A stretch of DNA of 64,000 nt from Aurifilum marmelostoma. Taxonomy: Eukaryota; Ascomycota; Sordariomycetes; Diaporthales; Cryphonectriaceae. The DNA is taken from contig JAMXSV010000015.1 of assembly GCA_027559495.1 (NCBI GenBank), positions 124,001 to 188,000 on the forward strand, in the 5' to 3' direction. Positions 23,901 to 35,017 of the stretch are shown here, in pieces. The first letter of the stretch is position 1; each line of letters begins with the position of its first letter. A model generated the notes under the pieces. It did not search any database and was not told where the DNA came from. It saw only the letters and a list, made by a program, of their open reading frames with translations. A program made the position numbers and the translations under genes.

Positions 23901-26379
23901 TCAGAACCGAGGTCCGGTTGCTGAACTTTCCACTGTCCCGCTCCGAGGTCTGCGGGATCTCAAAGTCCTCGACAAGCTTCAGGATGGAGTCACGAAGCTG
24001 GTGGTAGTCCTTGTCGAGCTCGGGCCGGTCATCGTCCATGTCCTCCTCGTCTGTGTCGCTAAGAGATGATGAGTTCTCCTCCTCGGGCTCATCGTCAGGG
24101 TCATAAGTCATCTGAGTGGAAAGTGATCTCCCGTCAGAGGATATGAACAGCACGGCCCACCTCTCTGCACAGGGGTGACAGGTCCCCTGGAGCGACTCAG
24201 GCCCGAGTATCTGTGTCAACTCGTGCAAAGCAAGGCGGAGACGGTACCCGTCATCTTCGTAATTACCCAGGCGCTCGTGGCTTAGACGCTCCCCGAGCGG
24301 GGGCGAGGACCGGGCGGATGCTCCTGTTGCCTGCGGCTCGAGGGCCTCTGCAGCAGTGGTCGTGTCACTCAGAACAGAAGACACACTCGTGCTGATGATG
24401 GATGCGGTCTCAAAGTTGGCAGTGCTTCTGGGGGTGAGGATGGACATTGGCTGGGAGATGGCCGACATATTGGAGATGGAGGGAGCAGAACGGATGGAGT
24501 GGGAAGACATGGGCCTCCGTTCGGGAAACAGGGCATTGACCAGAGTGAGTAGATCAGCCGGACTGACGACCAGGTACGGGTGGACCTCGGCAGTCTCCCG
24601 GAGGGAGGTGAGCGAGCGGGCCTTGAGGAGCCTGGGCCTTGGCTTGGAGCGAGAGCTCTTGAAACGACCAAGAATATTTTCGACGTGCGTCTTGATCTTT
24701 GGCGGCGTGGACACGGGTCCCTGCTTCCACAGCATGTCCACGACGATGCTCGAAGCTCTGGTGGCGACCTGCTTCAGGATCTTCTGCCGGCCATACTCTG
24801 TGATGTGATAATCTGTCATCATACCGTGGCTCTCTGGGTGAACAATGACCCCCAGGAGCCAGACGGAGAAGACCCATTTGTAGATGAACCATTTTCTCGT
24901 GCCGTCCACGTACTTGTGGTCTAGTCGTCTGAGGATCTGATTCCCCAGCTCGATGAGGCCCTCTGGCAGGCCTGTGGCATCTTCGTCGTCCAGGATCTCG
25001 AAGAGCTCATCCGTGGCCCGGTCATAAAACTCCTCGGCTGCGATCTGGTCCTTGGAAGTCCAATCGGAGATGTTGAACCTGGTTCCGTGCTGGTCCTCGG
25101 CTCGGTCCAGAAGGAATGCGCCGCCCTCCAATATCTTCATCAGGTACCACTCCATGTTAGAACGGCCAGACCAGTCGCGCATGGCGGACCAGACGTTGAG
25201 GACGTGGATGAGCACGGGCTCGATCGGTACAGTCTCATTTCCGGCCTTGGACTCGGTGGCAGACTTGGAGATGAGGCGAGCACATGCCGTGGCCCAAATA
25301 TCTGTGCGGCGCTTGTCTTCTGCGCTGTCCGGGCCTGCTGAGTTAGCGAAGCAAGTGTGGATGAGGGCAGACAGGGCATCGTGTCTCTGGAAGGAGAGCA
25401 GACGCTCGACGGGGTTCGGATTGGACGAGGAGTGCCTATTAGATCCAGTCCCTGCACCGCGGCCATGGGGTTTGTTGAAAAGAGGTAAGACAGACTCGAC
25501 AGGCTCCAAGCTAGAGTGGAAAAGGGTGATAGCGGCACGCTCCGAGTTCGTCAAGGCGCAGATGCGAGTGGCCAGATAGTCCGGATCGTTCCTGATCTTG
25601 GACAAGAAGGAAAGGAAGGTCTCACGAGCATCGGCCGAAATCTCGTGAAGGAAGGGTATGGTTGATCCGGCCATGGGACCAGCACCAATAACGGAGCCTG
25701 TGGGTGTATCCAAACTTTCGGACGACACCATAGCGGCGTGGTTCATAGCCTCCATCTCCGGCTCCAGAAGGGCATATCTCCGGACCTCATCACAGCTCTT
25801 GCGCACGTCCTGAATGGCGCCATACAGGCTGGCAAATGTCTTCTTGTCGTCGGTGCGGAAGGACTCGGCCAGGTTCCTCTGGGCAATCTCTCCACAGCGG
25901 GTTAGGCGGGCGGACAAGGCAGTGGACACCAAGGTGCGCTGTAGTCGTATCCTGGTGTTTGCGCGCTTGCGCTCCTGGTATTTGGACAGGCGGACCAGGT
26001 GCGCCAGCTCGTCCAACGAAGTGCTCTCGGCCTCGTCTCCGGGGGTCATGTAGGCATTGGTGTATAACGAGGCGTCGGTGATGAGCGGCTGTGGCATCTT
26101 GACAGGAGGTCTGGATATCTGTTGCGTGCGGTCCTCGTCCGCATCTCGCGCCGTAGACGCACTCGCTACTGGTTCTGGGGCAGGTGTAGTGGCCGAGGGT
26201 GGGCTCGGCTGTGCGACTATTGCCTTCTTGACTGTTGGACTCGGCGCCTGCTGAACACCTGCTGAGGGCTGCTGTTGTTGCGCCTGCTGTTGTTGGTGTT
26301 GCGACTGCTGCGACTGCTGCTGGATCGCCTCGACACGGCGCACAGGCAGCGCCTGAGGCACGTCGTCTGGGCTCGGCAT
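20905..26379 (-). CDS. Very large conserved-looking protein of unknown function, about 1824 aa
   Basis: One uninterrupted frame ends at 20905. The first in-frame ATG of the open stretch is at 26379 (MPSPDDVPQALP), giving 1824 residues; the frame itself stays open to about 26545, so a short upstream exon may exist. Visible in order: a Gln-rich tract (residues about 20-40), a basic helical region (KYQERKRANTRIRLQRTL), a long helical region with WFIYKWVFSVWLLGVIVHPE, Ser-rich and acidic linkers (DEPEEENSSSLSDTDEEDMDDD), a basic low-complexity part, and a C-terminus resembling Sel1/TPR repeats (AKEGDPTSQRELALFYLS; ALMCVAIHWMEAAEQGGDE). The helical region weakly recalls Ras-GAP folds, but no arginine finger can be assigned. 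I cannot name it with confidence. Codon use is regular and GC-rich, as expected of a real, well-kept gene. Confidence 0.75.
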   Translation of the reverse strand: MPSPDDVPQALPVRRVEAIQQQSQQSQHQQQQAQQQQPSAGVQQAPSPTVKKAIVAQPSPPSATTPAPEPVASASTARDADEDRTQQISRPPVKMPQPLITDASLYTNAYMTPGDEAESTSLDELAHLVRLSKYQERKRANTRIRLQRTLVSTALSARLTRCGEIAQRNLAESFRTDDKKTFASLYGAIQDVRKSCDEVRRYALLEPEMEAMNHAAMVSSESLDTPTGSVIGAGPMAGSTIPFLHEISADARETFLSFLSKIRNDPDYLATRICALTNSERAAITLFHSSLEPVESVLPLFNKPHGRGAGTGSNRHSSSNPNPVERLLSFQRHDALSALIHTCFANSAGPDSAEDKRRTDIWATACARLISKSATESKAGNETVPIEPVLIHVLNVWSAMRDWSGRSNMEWYLMKILEGGAFLLDRAEDQHGTRFNISDWTSKDQIAAEEFYDRATDELFEILDDEDATGLPEGLIELGNQILRRLDHKYVDGTRKWFIYKWVFSVWLLGVIVHPESHGMMTDYHITEYGRQKILKQVATRASSIVVDMLWKQGPVSTPPKIKTHVENILGRFKSSRSKPRPRLLKARSLTSLRETAEVHPYLVVSPADLLTLVNALFPERRPMSSHSIRSAPSISNMSAISQPMSILTPRSTANFETASIISTSVSSVLSDTTTAAEALEPQATGASARSSPPLGERLSHERLGNYEDDGYRLRLALHELTQILGPESLQGTCHPCAERWAVLFISSDGRSLSTQMTYDPDDEPEEENSSSLSDTDEEDMDDDRPELDKDYHQLRDSILKLVEDFEIPQTSERDSGKFSNRTSVLKKYRSRTKIITTERIREVREPRESRQSRQAREPSRNPYRQRLLGQDDSKRDNSPRPGSDKGKEAADRALEQAEPTPTLIAMLEAAVSQAKAQSDFVASLSYYNTLLQLNALASSSLRANGFATLLNIFSRGPRDSIRRSASAIEDYDAWLVWLKQSQERAEGLLDSMMRRLRALRDKMWYVTDVRNSAAYEHSRNIAAALKNMGMRRRINAYQQRGRNMPRGGPSTYLYRSESQIMELLAAVEEQGGPNKLSDDQAEKTSRFLKDFGIENFCRGEERIHRFCCEVEACIGKLIGHDMMDAPVLWSSELYLRDKRQLEAPIMRREAPMSTFSNDDASSVMSEPERRYAPSSSRTGSLAARDLRGITGLNASALSLDSTRYGFSTRSTLLSDVMDSGDYFGHASPVHTIDSASTYWSPFQSAASAASATTSRAHSPTTSITNFSGSMHLHAGHGGAGRPGTAISISDNTQQHQQQRLSEEKSRFLQDLRQTLTSLLLSDLGNLVFSRGSETDGWFEDLGQDCIDRRNAAERKAKNRRSKPRVIEKKKSFGNLRDANNTADGAKATTAVDRTASESPYLTSGNSGRENDSSAGTSDTVSSKKSSRSKKEIMPEFPFTNAYQRLLRMFCVHPNPYAKLNALHELEHLIVASLSSGSSRRRLAWLARTAEMEAENYSQTGRSRPFEEAIDNLRERRSHTMRLHPSLSRMPSGNINSETRSVINTTSNAANNSDAIATVLQSLFRNAEIRPKTLFRDLQFIASFVPANILDKTDRGKAFWDCAIAALGLKQEVCRTMVEMADEIVDVHTTKTRKRHPPAPSSTASDSVNGEEPQRPSPNAEEQAMRTTSVSPPTPPPPSTSYRLEDAARMWTITAKEGDPTSQRELALFYLSNPELVDRTTLPLSKPREVFKQAVMDKFRGANSGSSSSSRYSQYHERIGAGQLHRPGSSGSAAGMGGGVADKSDVRSDPALMCVAIHWMEAAEQGGDEVARTFLGQNNELVGF

Positions 26380-29300
26380 GGTCTCAGGAGGGTCGGGATA
26401 TGAAGGGGTGGGAGGAGATGTTCTTCGAGGCTGCGAGGCTCCGACATGGCAGTCTGTCGAAGGGGGGGTCGGGGGCCTCGTCGTGTTCACAGCTGGTCCC
26501 AAAAGACTTGTCAGCGAGCTGCTGAATAAGTTGGGAGGCGAGGTTGGCTGCTGTCATGTGCAGATCCTCGCCACCAGTCCACTGCCGCAGAGGAGTAAAC
26601 ATACAGGTAGAGCCAGCCGAGTGGACCTGGACCGGCGAGGACGAAGACAGGGAGCGCTGCATGGAAAACATTGTGAGGCCATCCAGATGGTATCAAGCAA
26701 CCTATATCCGAGAGCACGGACAGCGACAGATTCGGCCAGCAACGACGAGACCTAGCAGTCTGAGGGTAAGAGCAGAAGAGGAGAGGAGCAGGGATATATA
26801 TATGAGAGAGCAGTCGCGGTCGTGCGAACTAGGAGGGCGCGTGGGAGGCCTTGAGGAGATGGTATAAATACAGGAAGGGTCGTCTTCTTCGTCTTCGTGT
26901 TCGTCGTCGCCGCCGTCATCGGACTCGGTGAACAACTGGGCGCGCGCGCACACACAAACACCCACACATAGAAGAAGTGGATATGCCGTCAGGATTCGAT
27001 GCTGAGCTGAAGCTGGTGAGGCTGGAGCCGGAGGAGACGGGCAGAAGAGACGGTCAGGAACGAATATCAGGAATCAGGATCAAGATCACGGTCCAGCCAA
27101 CGTGCGCGGCTGCACCTACCACCGCGACAGAGACACGGAGAGGAAAAGAGGAGGAATAAGGGGGGGAAAAAAGGGAGGCAGGGAAGGTCAACAAAAAGAG
27201 GATGTCGTCCGTGCCCTGCTGCCATCAATAGTGTTGGAATATGTATAGCTGGGGCTGGGTGTGGAGGAGACGAGGCGAGCACTGGATAACGGTGACATGA
27301 TGGCCTCGAGCATGTGTGGAAATACCATGTACCAGGCAACGATGAGAATGACAGGGTTGGGGCGGGTTTTGTGTACATTAGTAAAAAGCACAGCTCATCA
27401 CTCCAAGCGCTGCACCCACTGGAGCGCTGGGGGCAGAGCCTATAGCAGGCCGAGGTGCGCAGCAGTGGTGTGCAGTAGTGGTATGCAGCAGTGGTACCAC
27501 CACCAACCAGGGTCACAGCTGCTGCTGCCGAGTACTGTAGGCCGGTGGTGGTACAATACAGGTACGGTGGCACTAGAAGCTGCCGCGCTGGCAGGACGGG
27601 CGCAGGGCTGGTTGGTTGGCCCGGGCGGCTCGCTGGCGCAGTTGAACGTGGGGTAAGGTGACTATCATGTCACTGCTCACGGTACATCCCAAGCGGGCAG
27701 CAGAGCATCCATCACCAGGGCATGCCCCAAAGAGCGGGCACAGTGTCTCTAGTGTCCCACACGCACAGGCCCCCCAGCCCCTCTCTCCTCTCCCACCTCT
27801 TCCCACCACCTCTCCCCATAACATGCTTCTTTTTTTTTTTCTCCGCGACCCGCCCTGACAAGCCCAACAGGCCAACCACCACCCTTGGATGCCTCACTTG
27901 AACCACCAATTTTAGTTGATGTGTTGGCAACTGAGGGGACCATGGACGCCAGGATCTGCCTCCCTCCCCCTTCCCAGAGATTCGTCACAGCCCCTGGGAC
28001 GATGTCCGACATCATGGGCATCATCGTGGACTTCGCCGTCGGTCTCTCTAGCGTCAACACTTCGTCTCATTAGACTGCAGACCACTGTCATCCAGCCATC
28101 CAGCTAGAGACAGAGAAGAAGAAGGAAGAAAACCAGGGCTTAGCCTGTTCCTCACCGACGCGGATCCACGAGCCATGACACACACACATTTCTCTCTTCG
28201 ATCTGTCTCTGTCCAACGGGAACTCTTGGACATATCTCCTCATGGCCACCGCCATGGCCTTCTGGGTGGATGCCTCAGTTCCATGGTACTGAGCACCCTG
28301 ACATGCCTGTATTGTGATATACCATGTACAGGGCAGGGCAATTTGTGGGCAAACCACTTCTCAGAAAGGAAAAAAATCACTGCGAGCCTGTGACCCAACA
28401 CCTCGGAACTGGATTCGCACTCGGGCCATCGACAGGTTGTCGATGGTTCCTGACTAGGCGTCATCAAGCCTACCGCCTTTTCGGTCCTATTTTTCCTCAG
28501 CTGTACCTTTGCTCCTCGTGGCAATCATTCTCAGCTCTTCCGGGATGTGCAGGCGTCCGTGCTGTGGACACCGTTGCATTCTCCTCGCGCTGTTCTACGG
28601 CCGGTTATAGGCACGCGCTTTATTAAAGAGAGAGAGATAAGCAGAGACAGAAAGAGATAGAGGTGGTTCAGCTCGTATTCGACAAAGCTGGGCTGGGACC
28701 TCGCTGATCACCTGGTGATGTCTTCTCTCGCCCCTCTCCGAGGAGGAGCCTGGCATGTTACAAGGGCAGCTGTTGATGACTTGGCAGTGCATTGCATTGT
28801 CTGTTGATAATGCACGCGCGGGTTCCCTTCCCACCAATCTGCGTTGCGTTTCTCGATCGCGCGACACGGCAGTACGAAGTTTCATTGGTGTGGGAGAGAG
28901 AGGGGGGGGGGCTGGTTGGGAGTCATATCTCGACTTGTTGACGCCTCTTCTTTTTTTTTTCTCCCCCTCTCTCTCTCTTCATCATGAGGACCCGCCCTGC
29001 CGAAACGGCCGCCAGACTTTCCAAGGTTGACGGCGTGTCTGCTGCCAATTGGTCAGGCCAACAAACAATCCACTTACAGGCTGAAGTCAAGACGTGCATG
29101 CCCTGGGAGGAATGGCCCTCCCTAGGGCCATGGCATTCGATGAACGAGACTTACGACGGGTCCAGGCCGGGGCGGGCACCGAGGCCGGTCTTCTGCCAAC
29201 TCATCCGTCGCTGAGGGGGGCGGGCATGCAGTCACGCACTACTGTGCATGGTCCAGACCAATCACTGCCCGACTTCTCCCCTCTTTCTTGTCCTTGCCGC

Positions 29301-32300
29301 CCTCCAAGCAAGATTGACGGGGGCTCCACACCGGGCCTGAAGAAGATGGGACGACGCTTGCCGGCGTGCAACTGGCGCCGCACGCCCACACACGCCAGCC
29401 CCCTGCTGCTTTCCGCGTCTTTTTTTCAACCCTTTCCCACCAGATCCTCTTGCGGGGATCGTGCCGTCCCTTGGTCACATGGACCAGCACAGAGGAGGAG
29501 ACACTACATAGTACGCTATGGACCCAACACCGAGAAAACTTTTTGGGCTCAGCAGACACATTCAGGACTGCCTGTCAACGTCATGGAAAGATGCATGGAA
29601 GCCCAAGTGGGTATCTGGAGACGGGGAAAAAAAGAAAAGAATTCATGCCTGGCGGCGGCTAGTGATTCTAGAGATCCTAGTCTCGCCATGATTACCAACC
29701 TCGAGCTCTCTTTTCACCGTCTTGTCGCCTCAGCGAGCTATCAGCTTTAAGGTTACAGCGCTTCGGTGCTACGCAGCAAGAGGTCATTCCTTCATCAAGG
29801 TGGGGTAGGTAGGGAAGGGAGGGTGCGCCTGAACATCAGCACCACGTCGCTGTTCGCGCATCTGAGTGTACAGACGCAGCTTGCCCCCATCGTCTGCTCT
29901 TCATGTACTACCTCCCACGCCACCTGTACACTCTGGGTACCAGATGGGTACTCCGTACTTGTTCTCTTGGGGTCACCCACAGATCACCATCGCCTGCACG
30001 TCAGATGCGGCACAGTCAAGCCGGCGCTCCAATGCTACCTACTGGTGCGTAGCGGACGGATAGGCGTCTTGTTCTTCTGCCCTATGGGCGGACTAGCATG
30101 GCCGGGATCCTCACTGTGACCACTCACTGCTGATCAACATGTTGTTCGCTGAGAACTGCCTCTGCTGGCCTGAGGCCACACAGTCTCCCCCACTTGCGCA
30201 TCCGACGAGCGTAGTAGCCATGCATGCTGCCTCGTATACATGCATCTTGTCTCGTTGTTGTGTATAACAGTGACAGCTCAAGAGGTCGAAAACGCGGGGC
30301 GTACTCTGGTGAACCGTTCCCGTCAGAGGAGGATATGTCTCGGCCAAGCTCTCTGTGCGTTCCATTGATGATGGCGTGCGTGTCGTGACGCATGTGGTGT
30401 GACCTCCGCCACCATTCCCAAAGTCACAATGACTTCGAGGATACTCAAACACACGGTACACGCATGCACTAGACGAGACGTCTGACCCAGCCACTCCTTT
30501 CCCTCCCCCCTCTCCTCTATTTTTATCTTCATACTCCCCTCTTCTATTTTCTTCTAACCGTAAGTAACCGGAAAGCTTGAATGAGCGACCAATCACGCGG
30601 CATGCGCATAATACACGTACACGTGTGAGCTGGAAACTGTCTCTCCCCCGTAACTTGCTCTCCAGCTCTGCATAGATCAGGACCACTCCGGTTTCTTCAC
30701 TGTACAAGTCTCTCGAAAGGGTCTTCATTTTAAAACAAAAGCATCTCTTCTACTTTCACAGCCCCTGTGGCGAGAGTAGTACGTGGTATCTCCTTTGAAG
30801 TGATACTGGGAGTAGAAGTACGCAACCAGCCGAAGCAAGCAGCCACGGGGACACAAAGCTACCAAGAACGCTTCGGCCCGTCTCACAATTCCATCGAGCA
30901 AAGCTCAGACCGGCAAAGGCACACAAGTCTCCGCCATCCCTTCTCTCTTTGGTGCAAAACTCGTCGCAGCCCTATCTACCTAGTACTTCTCACTCACTAC
31001 CTGCCGTTCAGCAACTGCGCGCGAGACAAGAAGGTCACAAGCCGTATAAAGTTTTCCCCGTCCCGCGTTCTGCGGTTCGTCGAATATGTATATATACGTC
31101 TCTTATCCCCACTCCCACCAGCCCGCGTTGTTTTGGAGGACGTCAGAGAACCGAGGTTATCCGCCTGGTAAAGAATATGCAGGGCTGGCACCTAGACAGT
31201 GGACAGACGGACAGACAACACATGATCGACGTCCGGATTTGTTTCAGACGCCAGGAAACCGACTAGTGGCGTTTTCGTGAAACAAAACTGCATGGGCCTT
31301 GAACGGCTGGAGCGCCAATTTATGAGTACATACGTACATGGTACATGTATGTCCTTCGAGGCTCAGAAACGAGCCGTGTGGAGTGGACGAGACGTGGGAC
31401 TTGTGCGGAAAAGGACAAAAAAAAATGCGGTCAAGGAGTTGAGAGTTGGTGGAGAAGATAAATAAATACAGCTTTTTTTTTTAGAACCACTAGCTGAGCA
31501 GCTGTAAGCGGATCAATGGTAATAAAACGAACAATTGTGCCTCCAACGCCTGAAATGCAGATAGATGCAGGTATGTAGTAGATGCCTCTTTTCTCAGCCC
31601 TTGGCTGACATCACTTTGTGTGATGTTTGTTCCAAGAAACAAAAGAATTAGAAAAGAATCATTCCTCCCAATCTGCTCACTCTATGAAAGTGTACAGTAC
31701 TATGAACAAAATTTTTTGTTTGTTCTTTTCCCTCCCCGTATGCTTTTTTTCTTTTCCTCAGGGCCGGTGGCGCAGCCGAATTTAATGCGAATCGCATGTC
31801 TTGATGCCCAATCGTTCGGGAGCACGCGGTACACTTTGACACCATGGGGAACAAGTGGCTCGTCCACCACCGTGTCCCGAGGTGCCACGTCCTCAGTGTT
31901 TGCCTTAGCGTCACCTATGGCGCGTTTGCCCGCGCATCAAATTGTGTGCCCGGCTTGTGTATTCGGGATGTAGTTATTGATCCACCTGAATACTACTTGG
32001 CGCTTGTTCTGGCGGCAAGGGGGCTGCGAGCCTGGGCGGGAAATGCTCTACAGACAAAATATGTCCAGATCATACAGGGTTTCCGCAAGGTGTCAAGCCG
32101 CTGCACGGAGGGGCAGATTGCCAGCCACGTGTGACCTGGTGCGGGCTCCGATCAATGTTGAGGCTATGATGACTTTTCCAAAGATCGTTGGACAGAAGCC
32201 ACTGTGGTGCACAGGCTCGGAGTCAGCGGCATGGGGGTTTTTTTTTTCGAGGGCCACGGGGTGGGCAGGTGGGCAACATGCCCATGCTTCCTCGCCCAGG

Positions 32301-32351
32301 AATATGCCGTGTTGATGATGACTTTGAAATTGTCCTTCCCAAGGCAGGGTT
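26380..32351. other. Long intergenic region, 6 kb, no gene supported
   Basis: It separates the 5' end of the 1824-aa gene from the 3' end of hapX. The left part probably contains its leader and promoter. Elsewhere there are CA/GT-, T/C- and A-rich tracts and a short tandem repeat at 27457-27495. ORFs up to about 218 codons overlap on both strands, lack any domain and have low-complexity Arg/Ser/Pro composition. Confidence 0.5.
27457..27495. repeat. Three 13-bp tandem units
   Basis: Units GCGCAGCAGTGGT, GTGCAGTAGTGGT and ATGCAGCAGTGGT follow each other directly. They are followed by ACCACCACCAACC, partly complementary to the GGTGGTGGT a little downstream. Confidence 0.7.
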
Positions 32352-34595
32352 CTACTCCCCTCTGCCGAATCTGACATCGAAGCCCTTGAGTACACTCATG
32401 ATGCTGGCAGCCTCAACCTCGATAGGCGTCCTGCTGCTCCCATCCTTACTAAGGGAAGGCTCTCTTGGCTTGGGTGCCGCTCTCAAGAGAGGCAGCCACG
32501 TGTTGATATCATCGGCAGCCTCACTGAAGTGTTTGTGGCTCGACAGCGTCTTGTAGGCGTCAGCACAGGACAGGCTGAGACCAATGGCTGACTTGTCGAC
32601 ATTGGCACTGCTGTTGCTGTTCCTGTCCTTGCAGCATCCACCAGGGCCACCTCCGCCGCAACATCCACCGCCGGACTCGCCACTCTTCTTGAAGTTGGCT
32701 GCGAGAGATCGACAAAAAAGGCCAGACTTGGGATCGGCAAGACACTGAGCGCATGTGCCAGGTCCACCAGAGCCACACCCGCCTGAAGGCCTGGGCAGCG
32801 TGTTGTTGTCGGTCATAGTCTTGTTGCGAGCATGGAGACCTTTGAGACTGGGCAATTTGACCGAGCCATCTGGCAGGATCTCATAGCCGATGGCGTCACC
32901 CTCGGACGGCGGAGGTGTACGAGTCTGCTGACCTGGTCGTGAGACGGAGAAGGCAGACGAGTGAATGGACGGCAGCGTCAGTGATTCTGTCGACGCTGGC
33001 GGGGCGGCATTATTGGCAGCCGCAGTGGCGGCAGCTTCAGCGCAGACGCAGTAGGTGCCGTCCTCACAAAACCCACAGCGGTCCTCTGGACGAGGAGATT
33101 CAACAGCCTGTGGCTCCATCGGGGCAAGGGTGGCCAGGGAGTAAGGGGTTGGCGCAGCGCCGGTCTGGGGATTGGCCGCGGGGTTGATTGCCGCGGGAGT
33201 GGGTAGCTGCGGCTGTGTGGTCGCACGCTGAGCCTTGCGGGAGAACATCGCCGTGAAATCCGTCTCGGTAGCGAGTGTCAGCGAGCCACGAGACCGCTTC
33301 TCGTCAGGAGCCATAGAGCTGGGCGAAATGGAGCGAATAGTCCGCTTCGCTGTCCTGCTTGGTGTAGGCTTGGCCCCGCTCAGAGAATCCATCCGTGAAT
33401 CCGGTTCGCCGTGTCTATGCTCGCCGTTCAGGACCTCCTCGAGGCACTGGCAGCGAGAGCCGAGGGTGCAATTACCGCAGCCGACGTTGACGCTGGTCAT
33501 GGCCTCGTCTGCACAGGCACATGGTCCAGTAGGTTCGCAGTTTCCGCACCCGGTAGGGGCCTGCTCGATATCCTCGGGCGGGCTGATGATCTGTGAGATG
33601 GAGAACGAGTGCGTTGTCGCAGGCCGGTGGGTCGCGTTAGGCGTCAATCCGGACAGATTTGATGTGCTGGCCCTTCCCTCGTGGGACCGAGAGGGTACGG
33701 AAGGGCGGTGATATCGCAGCGGCTGTGGCGCAAAGGTGTGCGGTGGCACAGATGCCAGGGATGGGAGGCTCTGCTGTCGCGGGTGCTGCTGCTGGGCCTG
33801 GGCAGCGGCCTGCTGCAGACGCGCCTTGAGGGCCTCAACCTCCTTGGACCGTTCTGCCCGCTCCTTGTCCAGCATGTTCTCCAGAACCTCGCACCGTGAC
33901 TGCAGCGCCTGTGCGTCCATCTCGAGGCGGTGGACCTTGTCCTGGAGCGCACGCTGGACCGCCTCGTGCTCCTCCTTCTCAGTCTCGAGCTGCTCCTCCA
34001 GCTCACCCACCCGGGCAGCCCTCCTCTCCCTGAAGGCCCTCTGTGCAGCGCGGTTCTGGGCCTTCCTCTTGGTCGGAGGGGTGTCAGTGGCTGGCTTCCT
34101 GCCCGGCTTGGGCCTTGGAGGGATAACCCATTCCTTGCTCGTCATAGAGATTGGGGCCTTTGCCACGGGTGGCCCCGGCATTGGCGAGATCACCGACGCC
34201 ATGGACATTTTGTCGACGGGTGAAGAAGCAGCAGAAGCGCCGGCCTGGTGACTGGCAGCAGCAGCAAGACTAGAGTTGGGAAGAGACTTTCTTGCCGGTG
34301 CTGGCTGGATGGCTACGCGTGCTGCTGGGTGTTGTTGTTGGTGGTGGTGGAACGAAGAGTGACTTTGGTGCTGTTGGTTTGCGTGGGTGCGAGAATTGGA
34401 GGAGGGGGTTAGGGCGCTGGAGGACGAATAGGACGGGCTGGGCGCTGAAGTGGGGGTGGTGGCAGCGCTAGCAAAGGCCGCTGGAGACGCTGCTGAGGGG
34501 GACTCGGGATTCGTCGGAGAACTGGCTGCGCTGATTCTTAGGGGGGCAAGCCCAACACCAGCTGCCGCTGCTTTGGAGGACGTGATGGTAGCCAT
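32352..34595 (-). CDS. hapX: HapX-type bZIP iron regulator
   Basis: A single open frame of 747 residues. After a Ser/Ala/Pro- and His/Gln-rich N-terminus comes the CCAAT-binding-complex contact and bZIP segment: KEWVIPPRPKPGRKPATD (about 154-171), the basic region KRKAQNRAAQRAFRERR (about 176-192) and a coiled coil to about 265. Cysteine-rich regions follow: CGNCEPTGPCAC (about 350), CGNCTLGSRCQC (about 373), CGFCEDGTYCVC (about 507), and CGSGGPGTCAQC with GGGCCGGGGPGGCC (about 607-655). This combination is diagnostic of HapX. In Aspergillus and Fusarium, HapX acts in the nucleus with the CCAAT-binding complex, represses iron-consuming pathways and activates siderophore synthesis under iron starvation, and activates vacuolar iron storage in excess, sensing iron through the Cys-rich regions. 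The upstream region has SreA-type GATA sites and CCAAT boxes. Confidence 0.95.
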   Translation of the reverse strand: MATITSSKAAAAGVGLAPLRISAASSPTNPESPSAASPAAFASAATTPTSAPSPSYSSSSALTPSSNSRTHANQQHQSHSSFHHHQQQHPAARVAIQPAPARKSLPNSSLAAAASHQAGASAASSPVDKMSMASVISPMPGPPVAKAPISMTSKEWVIPPRPKPGRKPATDTPPTKRKAQNRAAQRAFRERRAARVGELEEQLETEKEEHEAVQRALQDKVHRLEMDAQALQSRCEVLENMLDKERAERSKEVEALKARLQQAAAQAQQQHPRQQSLPSLASVPPHTFAPQPLRYHRPSVPSRSHEGRASTSNLSGLTPNATHRPATTHSFSISQIISPPEDIEQAPTGCGNCEPTGPCACADEAMTSVNVGCGNCTLGSRCQCLEEVLNGEHRHGEPDSRMDSLSGAKPTPSRTAKRTIRSISPSSMAPDEKRSRGSLTLATETDFTAMFSRKAQRATTQPQLPTPAAINPAANPQTGAAPTPYSLATLAPMEPQAVESPRPEDRCGFCEDGTYCVCAEAAATAAANNAAPPASTESLTLPSIHSSAFSVSRPGQQTRTPPPSEGDAIGYEILPDGSVKLPSLKGLHARNKTMTDNNTLPRPSGGCGSGGPGTCAQCLADPKSGLFCRSLAANFKKSGESGGGCCGGGGPGGCCKDRNSNSSANVDKSAIGLSLSCADAYKTLSSHKHFSEAADDINTWLPLLRAAPKPREPSLSKDGSSRTPIEVEAASIMSVLKGFDVRFGRGE

Positions 34596-34686
34596 CGGTT
34601 CTTGTCACTGAGCTGGATTTCGGTACTGTTAGACCTCACTCATTTCCAATCTCCATCATCTCCCTCGATAGGCATACAATCAAGAG

Positions 34687-34761
34687 CCTCTCGTTCTCTC
34701 TCTTTCTCCCTCTCTCTTTCTCCCGTCTCTTCTCTTTTCTTTCTTCCTTTTCTCGTCTTCT
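34687..34761. repeat. Pyrimidine-rich tract just upstream of hapX
   Basis: An almost pure C/T stretch on the plus strand (G/A-rich on the transcribed side), 90-170 bp before the hapX ATG. Such tracts are common in fungal promoters and leaders. Confidence 0.6.
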
Positions 34762-35008
34762 TTGCAACTGCGCGCGCTCGTTTCGCTGTCTGTTGTTAAT
34801 TGGAACGAGTCGTGAATGGCGCTTTTCCAGGGTCAATTGTGGCTGTCGAACTGGTATGGTAGCGCCTTTTTTCTACCGAAATGATCGTCTTGAGTCGCTT
34901 TCAAGGTACCCCCCACGGGATTGGAGGAGTCGGGTGGGCGCAGGCAGGACCCCCCAACGGTGGTGTAGCAGGAGATGCAAGGGACCGGATTGGAGGGGGG
35001 TGGGCAAG

Positions 35009-35017
35009 ATCTGATAA
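35009..35017 (+). promoter_or_regulatory. SreA/Urbs1-type GATA site upstream of hapX (proximal)
   Basis: ATCTGATAA matches the published ATCWGATAA consensus of the fungal iron-responsive GATA factors (SreA, Urbs1, Sre). It lies about 415 bp before the hapX ATG. HapX is a known SreA target in Aspergillus; use of this copy is inferred. Confidence 0.6.

Noticed and set aside
29094..29750. 218-codon plus-strand ORF in the 6-kb gap
   Set aside because: No motif, overlaps other ORFs on both strands, Arg/Pro/Ser-rich; no support.
30111..30728. 205-codon minus-strand ORF
   Set aside because: No recognisable domain and interrupted alternatives in all frames; likely chance.
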